Positions 43,985 to 52,781 of a stretch of 64,000 nt of DNA are shown here, one piece after another. Under the pieces are notes generated by a model. That model made no database searches. It had not been told where the DNA came from and worked only from the letters and a program-made list of their open reading frames with translations. This DNA is from Yoonia rosea (lineage in GTDB: Bacteria; Pseudomonadota; Alphaproteobacteria; Rhodobacterales; Rhodobacteraceae): positions 930,001 through 994,000 of the forward strand of contig NZ_FTPR01000001.1 of the NCBI RefSeq assembly GCF_900156505.1. The letters are read 5' to 3'. Both the position numbers and the translations under genes were made by a program. Numbering within the stretch: position 1 is the stretch's first letter; every line of letters begins with the position of its first letter.

Positions 43985-45790
43985 CTAGCCCGCTTTGTCT
44001 TCCAGCATCAACCATTCTTCCTCGGCATCCTGCAGCGCGTTTTGCCGCGCGACCAACGCGTCAGTGGCTTTTTGGAACTTCACAGGCTGCTTGGTGAAGA
44101 GCTCAGGATCGGCCAGCAACTCCTCAAGCTTTGTGATCTCGGCGGTCAGTTTGTCGATAACCGAAGGCAGTTCTTCAAGACGATGTTTTTCGGTAAAAGA
44201 CAGACCCGAAACCTCTTTCTTCGGTGCTTCTTTTTCCTTCTTGGCCAATGGCTTGCTGGCCTGTTTGGCCTCGGTAAAATCACCGCCGCGTTGGGCGCGA
44301 TAGTCTGTCCAACCGCCAGCATAGACGACCGCCTCGCCATTTCCTTCCATGGCAATCGTCGTGGTCGCGACACGGTCGAGAAAGTCACGGTCGTGACTGA
44401 CGAGAAGCACCGTGCCCTCGTAATCGCCCAATATATCCTGCAACAGATCCAGCGTTTCGATATCCAGATCGTTGGTCGGTTCGTCAAGGATCAGCAGATT
44501 GCTTTCCCGCGCCATCAGCCGCGCCAGCAAGAGCCGCGCTTTTTCACCGCCCGAAAGCGACCGCACGGGCGCACGTGCTTGCGCTTCGTTGAACAAAAAT
44601 TCCTTCAGATAGCCGACCACATGTTTGGGCGTGCCGCGCACCATGATCTGGTCGGATTTTCCGGACACACCCAGTTCGGGGTCATTGGCCAGATTTTCCC
44701 ACAGCGTCATGTCTTCGTTCAACGCCGCGCGCGTCTGGTCAAACACCGCAATATCAAGGTTCGTGCCCAGCTTGATCGACCCTTCATCAGGTGCCACCTG
44801 CCCCAAAAGCATCTTGATCAGTGTGGTTTTGCCCACACCATTCGGCCCCACAAAGGCAATGCGGTCACCGCGCTGCACGGTCAGATCGAAATTGCGGACA
44901 ATATTCTTGCCATCAAAGGCTTTGCTTAGACCGAAGGCCTCAACCACCTTCTTGCCGGAGGTCGACCCGCCGTCAAAGGCCATCGCCGCCGTGCCCTGCC
45001 GTGTGATCTGTGCGGCACGTTGGGCGCGCAATTCCTGCAAGGCACGCACGCGGCCTTGGTTGCGCTTGCGGCGTGCAGAAATGCCCTCCACCGCCCAACG
45101 CGCCTCGGCCTTGATTTTACGGTTCAGCTTGTGGCGTTGCTGGTCTTCCTCTTCCCAGATTTTATCGCGCCACGCCTCGAAGTTCTCGAAACCCTCTTCA
45201 GCACGCCGCACCTGCCCGCGGTCAATCCACAGCGTCGCACGCGTCAGCGCACGCAAAAATGCTCGGTCGTGGCTAATCAGTACGAATCCCGCACGGGTGG
45301 ATTTGAGTTCATTCTCAAGCCAGGCAATCGCTTCGATATCAAGGTGGTTCGTCGGCTCGTCCAGCAGCATCAATTCGGGCGCTTCGGCCATCAGCTTGGC
45401 CAAGGCGGCGCGCCGGCGCTCACCGCCCGAGGCGGTATTCACATCACCTGCGGGATCGAATTTCAGCCCCTCGGCCACCATATCAACCTTATAGGCCTCA
45501 TCAATATCCAGCCCGCTGGCGGCATAATCCCCCAAGGTGGCAAAACCCGCCATTGTCGGGTCCTGCTCCATATAGCCCACCCGCACACCGGGGGCGGCGG
45601 TGCGCGCGCCACTGTCGGGCAGGACCAGCCCCGCCATCACCTTCATCAAGGTGGATTTGCCCGATCCGTTGCGCCCCACCAGCGCCACACGGTCACCGGG
45701 TTGGACGACCAAGGACAGGTCTTCGAATACAGGATCGCCGCCGAAGGTCAGCGCGATTTCAGAGAGTTGGAGTAAGGGTGCTCTAGCCAT
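43985..45790 (-). CDS. ABC-F family ATPase, Uup-like
   Basis: A 601-residue ABC-F protein. Walker A GRNGSGKST and GPNGVGKTT; signatures SGGERRRAAL and LSGGEKARLLL; Walker B LMLLDEPTNHLD and LLILDEPTNDLD. The C-terminal region (KASKPLAKKEKEAPKK then a coiled coil with EEWLMLEDKAG) matches the Uup type, which is linked to ribosome and branched-DNA functions. Paralogue of the gene at 22966. Confidence 0.92.
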   Translation of the reverse strand: MARAPLLQLSEIALTFGGDPVFEDLSLVVQPGDRVALVGRNGSGKSTLMKVMAGLVLPDSGARTAAPGVRVGYMEQDPTMAGFATLGDYAASGLDIDEAYKVDMVAEGLKFDPAGDVNTASGGERRRAALAKLMAEAPELMLLDEPTNHLDIEAIAWLENELKSTRAGFVLISHDRAFLRALTRATLWIDRGQVRRAEEGFENFEAWRDKIWEEEDQQRHKLNRKIKAEARWAVEGISARRKRNQGRVRALQELRAQRAAQITRQGTAAMAFDGGSTSGKKVVEAFGLSKAFDGKNIVRNFDLTVQRGDRIAFVGPNGVGKTTLIKMLLGQVAPDEGSIKLGTNLDIAVFDQTRAALNEDMTLWENLANDPELGVSGKSDQIMVRGTPKHVVGYLKEFLFNEAQARAPVRSLSGGEKARLLLARLMARESNLLILDEPTNDLDIETLDLLQDILGDYEGTVLLVSHDRDFLDRVATTTIAMEGNGEAVVYAGGWTDYRAQRGGDFTEAKQASKPLAKKEKEAPKKEVSGLSFTEKHRLEELPSVIDKLTAEITKLEELLADPELFTKQPVKFQKATDALVARQNALQDAEEEWLMLEDKAG

Positions 45791-45799
45791 ATCCGCCTG

Positions 45800-46528
45800 C
45801 TATGGCAGAGATGCTGTCTGCGCAAGGGCCCTCAGTGCAGCGGCACGCGCAGGCGGCACCGATGCGACCTCAAGACAGGTGAAAACATGCAGCGTCTGCA
45901 TATGCCGGTCGATCACCGCGTGGTCACAGACCCAGCCGCCCATGGCCAGATAGGTGCGCAAAAGCGGCGGCATCGGCACGGTGCCATGGCACGGGATATC
46001 GGCAAAGCGCACGACCTCTGCGGCTTTCGGGCCGGGGCGCAAGGTTTCAGGCCCCAGATGACGCGCGGCAAGTCGTTGAAAGGCCCGCCCGTATGGCGCG
46101 GGATCGGTACCTGCAAAACTGGTACAGCCGAACAGGACCGCGATACCGCGCGCATCCACCAGCCCGGTCAACGCCCCCCACGCTACGCGCAAAACATCCG
46201 CATCACGCGCATCAGCAGCAATACAAAAGCGGCCCACCTCGATCATCGGGGCGGCGCAGGTCGCAAGCCCCGATAGATCATAATACCCCGCCGCATAGCA
46301 CTTGCCGATCTCGGCCCCTGACGCGATTTCAAGCAACCGTGCCGTCGCCACCAGCCGCCCCGCCTGATCCTCGACCATCACATGGGCGCAAATCGCATCA
46401 TAGGCATCGCGGTCCTGCCCCTTGCCGCCAAAAAAGCACTGATGCCGCAGGCGGTGACAGGCAACAAGATCATCATCGGTTCTTGCCAACCGTGCCGCAT
46501 AGCGTCCGTCCTGAAACGAAATTGTCAT
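45800..46528 (-). CDS. olsB: Ornithine lipid acyltransferase OlsB-like (GNAT)
   Basis: A 242-residue GNAT-fold acyltransferase of the OlsB/hemolysin-like group: RHQCFFGGKGQDRDAYDAICAHV, EIGKCYAAGYYDLS, and IEVGRFCI with the following ADARDADVLRVAW. OlsB transfers a 3-hydroxyacyl group from ACP to ornithine in the first step of ornithine lipid synthesis. The second acyltransferase OlsA is not in this window. It starts divergently from msrB. Confidence 0.8.
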   Translation of the reverse strand: MTISFQDGRYAARLARTDDDLVACHRLRHQCFFGGKGQDRDAYDAICAHVMVEDQAGRLVATARLLEIASGAEIGKCYAAGYYDLSGLATCAAPMIEVGRFCIAADARDADVLRVAWGALTGLVDARGIAVLFGCTSFAGTDPAPYGRAFQRLAARHLGPETLRPGPKAAEVVRFADIPCHGTVPMPPLLRTYLAMGGWVCDHAVIDRHMQTLHVFTCLEVASVPPARAAALRALAQTASLP

Positions 46529-46603
46529 CTGGGCCTGCCTTGGCGAACTACCGTTGTCGACCTAAGTTAACGCTAGAAAAGTTACGAAAGGAATGGGGAA
46601 ACC

Positions 46604-46996
46604 ATGGATAAAGTTGTCAAATCTGATGCCGAATGGCGGGCGCAGCTCTCGGATATGGCCTATAAGGTTACGCGCAAGCATGGCACGGAACGGGCTGGCA
46701 CGCATGAGGATTTCCCGAAAGGTCCGGGCACTTACATGTGTGTTTGCTGTGGTGCGCCGCTCTTTGAACAGGCGGCCAAATTCGAAAGCGGCACAGGCTG
46801 GCCTTCGTTCTATCAACCCATCGATTCCGAAATGGTTGGCGAGAGTGTCGACCGCAGCTTTTTCATGAAGCGCACCGAGGTGCATTGTAACCGCTGCGAC
46901 GCGCATCTGGGCCATGTGTTCCCCGACGGACCGCAGCCAACCGGTCTGCGCTACTGTATCAACGGGGTCGCGCTGGAATTCGAACCGGAAGAATAG
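46604..46996 (+). CDS. msrB: Peptide-methionine (R)-S-oxide reductase
   Basis: A 130-residue MsrB. Zinc cysteines in YMCVCCGAPLF and CNRCDAHLGHVF, substrate segment GTGWPSFYQP and the catalytic cysteine in RYCINGVALEF. It repairs oxidised methionine in proteins. An ATG at 46593 in another frame is a shadow. Preceded by GAAAGG. Confidence 0.96.
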   Translation: MDKVVKSDAEWRAQLSDMAYKVTRKHGTERAGTHEDFPKGPGTYMCVCCGAPLFEQAAKFESGTGWPSFYQPIDSEMVGESVDRSFFMKRTEVHCNRCDAHLGHVFPDGPQPTGLRYCINGVALEFEPEE

Positions 46997-47010
46997 TCAC
47001 TTATGCGTCG

Positions 47011-47871
47011 CTATGGGCATTTGCGCGCATGCCGCGACACATTCGACATGTTCGTTACAAACCGCGGGAGTGTACACAGGCCACCTGGACAACGCGCCAC
47101 GCCCTGATCGGTTGGAAACAGAAAAACCTGTGTGTCGACAGTGGCAAACGGAACGTTATTATCATTCAGCAGTACGGGAATATCATTGAAAATCAGCCTG
47201 AAAAATGTAGGCGAAGCAGGCGAAACAACATCCACATCATCATAGGGAAACCTGCGCTCAATACCCAAGGGTATGCCCGACGACGTCGTCTGAACGTATC
47301 TCAGATACAAGCGTGGCCCAAGCACCTGCACAGCATTCTCGCAGCCCTCGACGGGGTTTTGAAAGACAGTGCCCGTCACTTCAGACGGCCCCTTCGGTTC
47401 GTTGATTTGCGCACGCCAACTACTGTCCATGATCTCGAAAGCGAAAGGTGAGTGACACGCAGTAAATGTTCCAGAGATCGAGATGGACGTCTGAGAAAGA
47501 TTGCGTGCATCGAAAGGCGAACGCTGCAATTCGCCGCCGTTGCAGCTGACTTCGACTTGTGTGAGTTCAGTGCCAGACCTGTGACCTACAAAGCATCTTG
47601 CTTCTTCCTCTAGGATGACACCATCCGATGATATGCTAGCTTCCCGCAAAGACTGCACATGCTGCGCCGTATAGGACACTTCGCCGGTCTCGAATTCCAC
47701 TTTGAACGCGATTTGGCCGGGACCATTGCATTGAGGGTGATCTTCAATGATCGTGAGCGGAGCAAATAATCCATTTGGAATATCTGATGCAATTGTGTCC
47801 GCATCGCTGGCGACAGGTGCTGCGATAAAAGACGCGCAAACCACACCACCTAGGAAAAGTGAATTCTGCAT
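47011..47871 (-). CDS. Orphan exported cysteine-containing protein
   Basis: A 286-residue protein with a probable signal peptide (MQNSLFLGGVVCASFIAAPV) and about eight cysteines, including ARCFVG, QVEVSCNGGELQ, FTACHSP, EGCENAV and ARCPGGLC. Beta-rich sequence with no recognisable domain. Base composition looks lower in GC than neighbours, which with the absence of a family suggests recent acquisition. It lies between convergent msrB and bamE with its own 130-base upstream gap. Confidence 0.65.
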   Translation of the reverse strand: MQNSLFLGGVVCASFIAAPVASDADTIASDIPNGLFAPLTIIEDHPQCNGPGQIAFKVEFETGEVSYTAQHVQSLREASISSDGVILEEEARCFVGHRSGTELTQVEVSCNGGELQRSPFDARNLSQTSISISGTFTACHSPFAFEIMDSSWRAQINEPKGPSEVTGTVFQNPVEGCENAVQVLGPRLYLRYVQTTSSGIPLGIERRFPYDDVDVVSPASPTFFRLIFNDIPVLLNDNNVPFATVDTQVFLFPTDQGVARCPGGLCTLPRFVTNMSNVSRHARKCP

Positions 47872-47968
47872 CGATTCCCCCGCTCTACTTCAGGTAGAAC
47901 TATGGGCAACCTGATCTGTCACTTCAAGGTGCAGGCGTCTATGGCAGCAGCCTCCTGACCAAACCAGC

Positions 47969-47995
47969 GGGCATGACAAGTGATTGTCATTGCCC
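47969..47995 (-). terminator. Hairpin downstream of bamE
   Basis: GGGCATGACAA pairs with TTGTCATTGCCC with one bulged base and a GTGA-type loop. There is no clear T run, so termination strength is uncertain. Confidence 0.45.
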
Positions 47996-48004
47996 AAGTG
48001 CGCC

Positions 48005-48481
48005 TTACGGCTCGTCACCCAGGAATTGCCCGGCATCAATGCGGCCGAACGATCCCAACAGCTGACTGAGGAAAGTAATGTCGTTGATACCGTCCTCGGT
48101 CACCCGACGGTCAAGCACGACCACGCGGCCGTCTTCGAGCGTGTAGCGCGAGATATTGCGCACGCGGTCGCCCGCGTCAAAATCAATCGCCAGAACCTGC
48201 CTGTCCACTTCTTCCGGTGCGAAGGGTCCGAAGACTTCGAACTGGCTGGACGCATAGTAGATCGTGTTGTTCTGCAAGGCGCGGTCAGACACAGGCGGGC
48301 CGAAAAGTCCGATCACCTCGTCCTTGGTTGTGCTGCCGACATTCACCGCCGCAAGCTCTTCTGCGGGGGGGATAAAGCCGTGATAGCGGTCCATCGGGCT
48401 ACAACCAGCCGCAATGGCAAACACAGACACTAATCCTGCGGCCTTGATTGTTTTGCGCAGCTTTACTGTCATCGCACTCAT
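48005..48481 (-). CDS. bamE: Outer-membrane assembly lipoprotein BamE
   Basis: A 158-residue lipoprotein with lipobox VFAIAAGC and SmpA/OmlA domain: ELAAVNVGSTTKDEVIGLFGPP followed by NTIYYASSQF. It is part of the BAM complex that folds outer-membrane proteins. I start at ATG 48481, preceded by AAGAGG; 48472 is an alternative. Divergent from yceD, which is a frequent arrangement in Rhodobacteraceae. Confidence 0.9.
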   Translation of the reverse strand: MSAMTVKLRKTIKAAGLVSVFAIAAGCSPMDRYHGFIPPAEELAAVNVGSTTKDEVIGLFGPPVSDRALQNNTIYYASSQFEVFGPFAPEEVDRQVLAIDFDAGDRVRNISRYTLEDGRVVVLDRRVTEDGINDITFLSQLLGSFGRIDAGQFLGDEP

Positions 48482-48565
48482 ACCCGTCGCCTCTTGCCTT
48501 GGCGCCGCGCGCCTTTTATCCCCGATACAGTACACCCCGCCCCTGTTCAAGAATCGAAAGCAGTA

Positions 48566-49114
48566 ATGACCAACATACCCACGTCACATCTGCGTTTGGC
48601 TGATCTGGCAACGCGCAAACCAACATCTTTTGAACTTGTGCCGACGCCACAGGAACGCGCGGCGATTGCAGAGGAGCTTGGCATTGTCGGGATCAAGAAA
48701 CTGCGCTTTGCCGGAACACTGACACCGCAAGACCGCAAGGACTGGGTCTTGAACGGCGAACTGGGTGCCACGGTGGTGCAATCCTGCGTCGTCACGCTTG
48801 ATCCGGTGACCACCCGCATAGATGAGCCGCTTGTGCGGCACTACATGGCCGAACTGCCCGAGATTGAAGCCACCGAGATCGAAATGCCCGTGGAGGACAC
48901 AGTTGAGGCCTTGCCCGAAACGCTCGACCTTGCGCAGGTGATGATCGAGGCGCTGGCGCTGGCTTTGCCGCTTTATCCGCGCAAAGAGGATGCCGCGCTC
49001 ACAGATGCGGTTTTCACCAAACCGGGCGAAACCCCGATGACGGACGATGATGCCAAGCCCTTTGCGGGCCTAGGCGCCTTACGGGAAAATCTTGAAAAGA
49101 AAGAAGAAAAATAG
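48566..49114 (+). CDS. yceD: YceD/DUF177 protein
   Basis: A 182-residue DUF177 protein. LTPQDRKDWVLNGELGATVVQSCVV is the family core (Q-x-C-x-x-x-L-x-P); acidic segments follow (ATEIEMPVEDTVEALPE). Members are encoded next to rpmF and have been linked to ribosomal RNA biogenesis. I choose ATG 48566 (MTNIPTSHLRL). It leads the yceD-rpmF-plsX-fabH cluster. Confidence 0.9.
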   Translation: MTNIPTSHLRLADLATRKPTSFELVPTPQERAAIAEELGIVGIKKLRFAGTLTPQDRKDWVLNGELGATVVQSCVVTLDPVTTRIDEPLVRHYMAELPEIEATEIEMPVEDTVEALPETLDLAQVMIEALALALPLYPRKEDAALTDAVFTKPGETPMTDDDAKPFAGLGALRENLEKKEEK

Positions 49115-49139
49115 CGCCACGGCCCTTGGCGAAAAAGGG

Positions 49140-49167
49140 TTGCACTATAGAGGAATCGCAGTATGTT
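49140..49167 (+). promoter_or_regulatory. Candidate promoter for rpmF-plsX-fabH
   Basis: TTGCAC (49140-49145) and TATGTT (49162-49167) with a 16-base spacer, about 110 bases before the rpmF start. The long leader ends with a perfect 14-base palindrome at 49242-49255 (AGGGCCGCGGCCCT), which may affect translation or transcription. Confidence 0.45.
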
Positions 49168-49275
49168 CGCGGCCTCTTTGACATCGTGTCTCGACAGGGC
49201 TGCCACAATGGCGTAGGACCCCGCGCAGACGCACAGAAATCAGGGCCGCGGCCCTTTAAACCATAGGGTTGAGAC

Positions 49276-49482
49276 ATGGCTGTCCAGCAGAATAAAGTAT
49301 CCAAATCCCGCCGCAACAACCGGCGTGCACATGATTCACTCGTCGCGGCGAACCCGAACGAGTGTGACAACTGTGGTGAGCTCAAGCGCCCACACCACGT
49401 ATGCCCGTCTTGTGGCCACTATGCGACACGTGAAGTGATCGCAAACACCACAGAAATCGATCTCGACGACGACGCTGCATAA
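49276..49482 (+). CDS. rpmF: 50S ribosomal protein L32
   Basis: A 68-residue L32: basic N-terminus [20 protein letters not shown] and zinc ribbon with [18 protein letters not shown], so it is the zinc-binding C+ form. Conserved position between yceD and plsX. Ends IDLDDDAA. Confidence 0.98.
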   Translation: MAVQQNKVSKSRRNNRRAHDSLVAANPNECDNCGELKRPHHVCPSCGHYATREVIANTTEIDLDDDAA

Positions 49483-49504
49483 CGTCACGCAAAGGCAAAG
49501 TAGC

Positions 49505-50629
49505 ATGACAACACCCCAGACGGACACCGCTCCGACACAGGGGCATGCAGCAAGCCAAGTGCTTTCCGTTGACGCCATGGGCGGCGACAAAGGGCCTGCA
49601 ACGGTTGTTGCGGGCCTTTCGGCGTTTTTACGCGACAAACCCGCCGCCCGTGCAATTCTTCATGGGCGCGAGGCCGAACTGGAATCGCTGGTTGCCAAAC
49701 ACGGGATCGGCGAGCGCGTGACGATCCATGATGCCGCTGACGTCGTGATGATGACCGACAAGCCCAGCCATGTGCTGCGCCATGGCAAGAACACTTCCAT
49801 GTGGTCGGCGATCGAAGCGGTGCGCAACCGCGAGGCCGCTGTTGCTGTCAGCTGCGGCAACACAGGCGGTCTGATGGCGATGTCCATGCTGCGCCTGCGC
49901 AAGGCCGAGGGCGTCAACCGCCCCGCCATCGCCTGTCTGTGGCCATCACGTAACCCCTCAGGGTTCAATGTGATGCTGGATGCGGGTGCCGATATCCGCG
50001 CCGATCAGGATGATCTGCTGACTTATGCGCTCATGGGGGCCTCTTATGCGCGCAACGGTCTTGATATCGCGCGCCCGCGCGTGGGGCTTTTGAATGTCGG
50101 CACCGAAGAGCACAAAGGCCGCGCCGAACTGAAAGTTGCCCATGAACTTATTGGAAACGCTGCAATAATCGGTGACTTTGACTATGTTGGCTTTGTAGAG
50201 GGCGGCGACCTTCCTTCCAACAAAGTCGATGTGATCGTCACCGACGGTTTCACCGGTAATGTCGCGTTGAAAACCGGCGAAGGCACCGCCACTCTGATCA
50301 GCGAGCTGCTGCGCGGTGCCTTGATGAAGAACCCTTGGTCCATGTTGGGTGCCGTGCTTGCAGGCGGGTCATTGCGTGCATTGCGCAAACGGATTGATCC
50401 GCGTCGCGTGAATGGTGGCGTCTTTCTGGGGCTCAACCAGACGGTGATCAAAAGCCACGGGTCTGCGGATGAAACGGGTGTTGCAGCGGCCCTACACCTT
50501 GCCTACCGGCTCGCAGAGAGCGGATTTTCAGATAAACTCGCGGCAAGGGTTGCGTCCGCTGCGTCGCTTGCCCAAGATGCCAGCACGGCAAGCGGAACTG
50601 ATGGTTCCAAGACAAAAACGGACAAATAA
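49505..50629 (+). CDS. plsX: Phosphate acyltransferase PlsX
   Basis: A 374-residue PlsX that makes acyl-phosphate from acyl-ACP for phospholipid synthesis. VDAMGGDKGPATVV near the N-terminus, SCGNTGGLMAMSMLRL, GADIRADQDDLLTYA and VDVIVTDGFTGNVALK are family hallmarks. About 20 residues longer at the start than usual; an internal ATG near VDAMGG is too late to be the start. Followed 2 bases later by fabH. Confidence 0.97.
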   Translation: MTTPQTDTAPTQGHAASQVLSVDAMGGDKGPATVVAGLSAFLRDKPAARAILHGREAELESLVAKHGIGERVTIHDAADVVMMTDKPSHVLRHGKNTSMWSAIEAVRNREAAVAVSCGNTGGLMAMSMLRLRKAEGVNRPAIACLWPSRNPSGFNVMLDAGADIRADQDDLLTYALMGASYARNGLDIARPRVGLLNVGTEEHKGRAELKVAHELIGNAAIIGDFDYVGFVEGGDLPSNKVDVIVTDGFTGNVALKTGEGTATLISELLRGALMKNPWSMLGAVLAGGSLRALRKRIDPRRVNGGVFLGLNQTVIKSHGSADETGVAAALHLAYRLAESGFSDKLAARVASAASLAQDASTASGTDGSKTKTDK

Positions 50630-50631
50630 AC

Positions 50632-51603
50632 ATGATGCGTCGCGCAGTGGTCAAAGGGGTTGGTCATTACCTTCCCGAACGCGTGGTTCTGAATGCTGAA
50701 TTCGAAGCAACACTCGATACTTCGGATGAATGGATCAAGACCCGCTCCGGCATCGAACGCCGCCATTTCGCCGCTGAAGGTGAAACCACATCAGACCTTG
50801 CAATCAAAGCCGCCAAGGCCGCACTTGCCATGGCGGGTATGGACGGAAACGATATCGACGCCATTGTTCTGGCCACATCAACCGCTGATCTGACTTTCCC
50901 CTCAGCCGCCACAATGGTGCAGAACGCCATTGGCAACACCACAGGCTATGCCTTTGATGTTCAAGCGGTTTGTGCCGGATTTGTTTATGCGTTGTCGAAT
51001 GCCAATGCGCTGATTGTCTCGGGTCAGGCGAATCGTGTTCTTGTCATCGGGGCGGAAACCTTCAGCCGGATCATGGACTGGACCGACCGCGCGACCTGCG
51101 TGCTTTTCGGGGATGGTGCGGGTGCGTTGATCCTTGAGGCCGAGGAAGGGACCGGTGAAACCACCGATCGCGGGATCCTGTCGGTCGATCTGAATTCTGA
51201 CGGCCGCTATAAAGACCTGCTTTATGTGGATGGCGGCGTCTCAACCCAAAACTCGGGCATGTTGCGGATGAAAGGCAGCGAGCTTTTCCGCCATGCGGTC
51301 GAGAAACTGGCGCAAACAGCCGACGCCGCATTGGAGAAGGTGGGGCTTGGCGCGGAAGATATCGACTGGGTTGTGCCGCATCAGGCCAATATCCGGATCA
51401 TCCAGTCCACCGCGAAAAAGCTGGGCGTGGGCATGGACCGGGTCATTGTGACCGTGCAGGACCACGGCAATACGTCGGCGGCATCGATTCCCCTCGCCCT
51501 TTCTGTTGGCGTGCAGAACGGGCAAATCAAACAGGGTGATCTGCTTGTGACCGAGGCAATTGGTGGCGGATTGGCGTGGGGCGCGGTTGTCATCCGCTGG
51601 TGA
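50632..51603 (+). CDS. fabH: Beta-ketoacyl-ACP synthase III
   Basis: A 323-residue FabH that condenses acetyl-CoA with malonyl-ACP. Catalytic triad: Cys in VQAVCAGFVYAL, His in VPHQANIRI and Asn in DHGNTSAAS. The first residue may be the second Met (MRRAVVKG at 50635). Co-transcribed with plsX. Confidence 0.97.
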   Translation: MMRRAVVKGVGHYLPERVVLNAEFEATLDTSDEWIKTRSGIERRHFAAEGETTSDLAIKAAKAALAMAGMDGNDIDAIVLATSTADLTFPSAATMVQNAIGNTTGYAFDVQAVCAGFVYALSNANALIVSGQANRVLVIGAETFSRIMDWTDRATCVLFGDGAGALILEAEEGTGETTDRGILSVDLNSDGRYKDLLYVDGGVSTQNSGMLRMKGSELFRHAVEKLAQTADAALEKVGLGAEDIDWVVPHQANIRIIQSTAKKLGVGMDRVIVTVQDHGNTSAASIPLALSVGVQNGQIKQGDLLVTEAIGGGLAWGAVVIRW

Positions 51604-51647
51604 GTGCCGGAAACACGCTGTTCACTATGCTTGCCAAGCCGTTGTTA

Positions 51648-51677
51648 TTGACTCTGAAAATACGCTGGGCCTATGCT
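51648..51677 (+). promoter_or_regulatory. Candidate promoter for ihfA
   Basis: TTGACT (51648-51653), 18-base spacer, TATGCT (51672-51677), 26 bases before the ihfA ATG. A good sigma-70 match in a 100-base gap after fabH. Confidence 0.55.
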
Positions 51678-51703
51678 ATTTGAAATTGTAAGGGGTTCCG
51701 ACG

Positions 51704-52006
51704 ATGGCTGACAAGACTTTGACGCGGATGGATTTGGCTGATGCAGTGCATAGTCAGGTCGGACTTTCCAGAAATGACAGCGCCGATCTGGTTGAAAGCG
51801 TCCTGACGCATGTTTCTGACAGTCTGGTGCGCGGTGAAACCGTCAAGATATCGTCTTTCGGGACTTTTTCCGTCCGCGAGAAAGCAGCCCGCATCGGGCG
51901 CAATCCCAAAACTGGCGAAGAAGTGCCCATCCACCCCCGTCGTGTGCTGACATTCCGCCCCTCGCATCTGATGAAAGATCGCGTCGCAGACGGAAACAAG
52001 CGCTAG
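51704..52006 (+). CDS. ihfA: Integration host factor alpha subunit
   Basis: A 100-residue HU/IHF protein: [43 protein letters not shown] with the DNA-intercalating proline in [11 protein letters not shown], and LTFRPSHLM. Alpha-type by its position between fabH and a merR gene and by its sequence. Bends DNA in replication, transcription and recombination. Confidence 0.95.
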   Translation: MADKTLTRMDLADAVHSQVGLSRNDSADLVESVLTHVSDSLVRGETVKISSFGTFSVREKAARIGRNPKTGEEVPIHPRRVLTFRPSHLMKDRVADGNKR

Positions 52007-52009
52007 GTC

Positions 52010-52588
52010 ATGGCCAAAGCCAAAGATGCATTCCGCACGATCAGTGAAGTCGCTGAATGGTTGGACACGCCCACCCATGTGCTACGTTTTTGGGAAAGCA
52101 AATTCAGCCAGATCAAACCTGTCAAAGGTGCCGGTGGCCGGCGGTATTACCGCCCTGCGGATATGGAACTGCTCGGCGGGATCAAACAGCTTCTCCACGT
52201 TGACGGGCTGACGATCAAAGGCACGCAGAAACTGCTGCGTGAAAAAGGCGTGAAATATGTCGCCAGCCTCGGGCCGTCGATGACGGCACAGGCCCCCGCC
52301 GATGAACCCGCACCAGCCAAGCCGGTTGACGCCACACCGGCACCGGTCGAAGCCACGCCGGCACCGGTAAAAGCGCCGCCAGCGCCGGTACAAGACACCC
52401 TGCCCTTCGCTCTAGATGCACCTGCTTTTGTGATCGACCTGCCGCTGCCCCCTAAGTCCTTGCCTGCTGCAAAACCGCGGCTGATCGGGCGCGCACCTGC
52501 TGATTCACGCACCTTACAGGCCCGCGCCGCACAGATCGCGCCACTCTTGGCGCGGCTGGAAGACATTCGTGCACGGATGCATGGCTGA
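52010..52588 (+). CDS. MerR-family regulator next to ihfA
   Basis: A 192-residue protein with a MerR DNA-binding domain ([38 protein letters not shown]) in residues 1-85, a Pro/Ala-rich linker (90-125, repeats of [11 protein letters not shown] type) and a C-terminal helix. No metal-binding cysteines. This MerR is a standard companion of ihfA in alphaproteobacteria; target genes are unknown. It starts 3 bases after ihfA. Confidence 0.92.
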   Translation: MAKAKDAFRTISEVAEWLDTPTHVLRFWESKFSQIKPVKGAGGRRYYRPADMELLGGIKQLLHVDGLTIKGTQKLLREKGVKYVASLGPSMTAQAPADEPAPAKPVDATPAPVEATPAPVKAPPAPVQDTLPFALDAPAFVIDLPLPPKSLPAAKPRLIGRAPADSRTLQARAAQIAPLLARLEDIRARMHG

Positions 52589-52642
52589 GACATGTTTTTC
52601 GGGCTTGCCCTTGGATCAGTTTGGGGTATGAACGCCCACAGT

Positions 52643-52719
52643 CGGGCTATAGCGCAGCCTGGTAGCGCGTCCGTCTGGGGGACGGAAGGTCGCAGGTTCG
52701 AGTCCTGCTAGCCCGACCA
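52643..52719 (+). tRNA. tRNA-Pro (GGG)
   Basis: 77 bases: acceptor CGGGCTA/TAGCCCG, D arm GCGC/GCGC, anticodon stem TCCGT/ACGGA with loop CTGGGGG (anticodon GGG, reading CCC), T arm GCAGG-TTCGAGT-CCTGC, discriminator A and encoded CCA. Confidence 0.97.
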
Positions 52720-52727
52720 ATCATAAC

Positions 52728-52760
52728 CGCCCGCCACTGCCAACGCAGGGCGGGCGTTTT
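52728..52760 (+). terminator. Terminator of tRNA-Pro
   Basis: CGCCCGCC (52728-52735) pairs with GGCGGGCG (52749-52756), followed by TTTT. Confidence 0.85.
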
Positions 52761-52781
52761 GGTATCAAGAGGGAAGACGAC

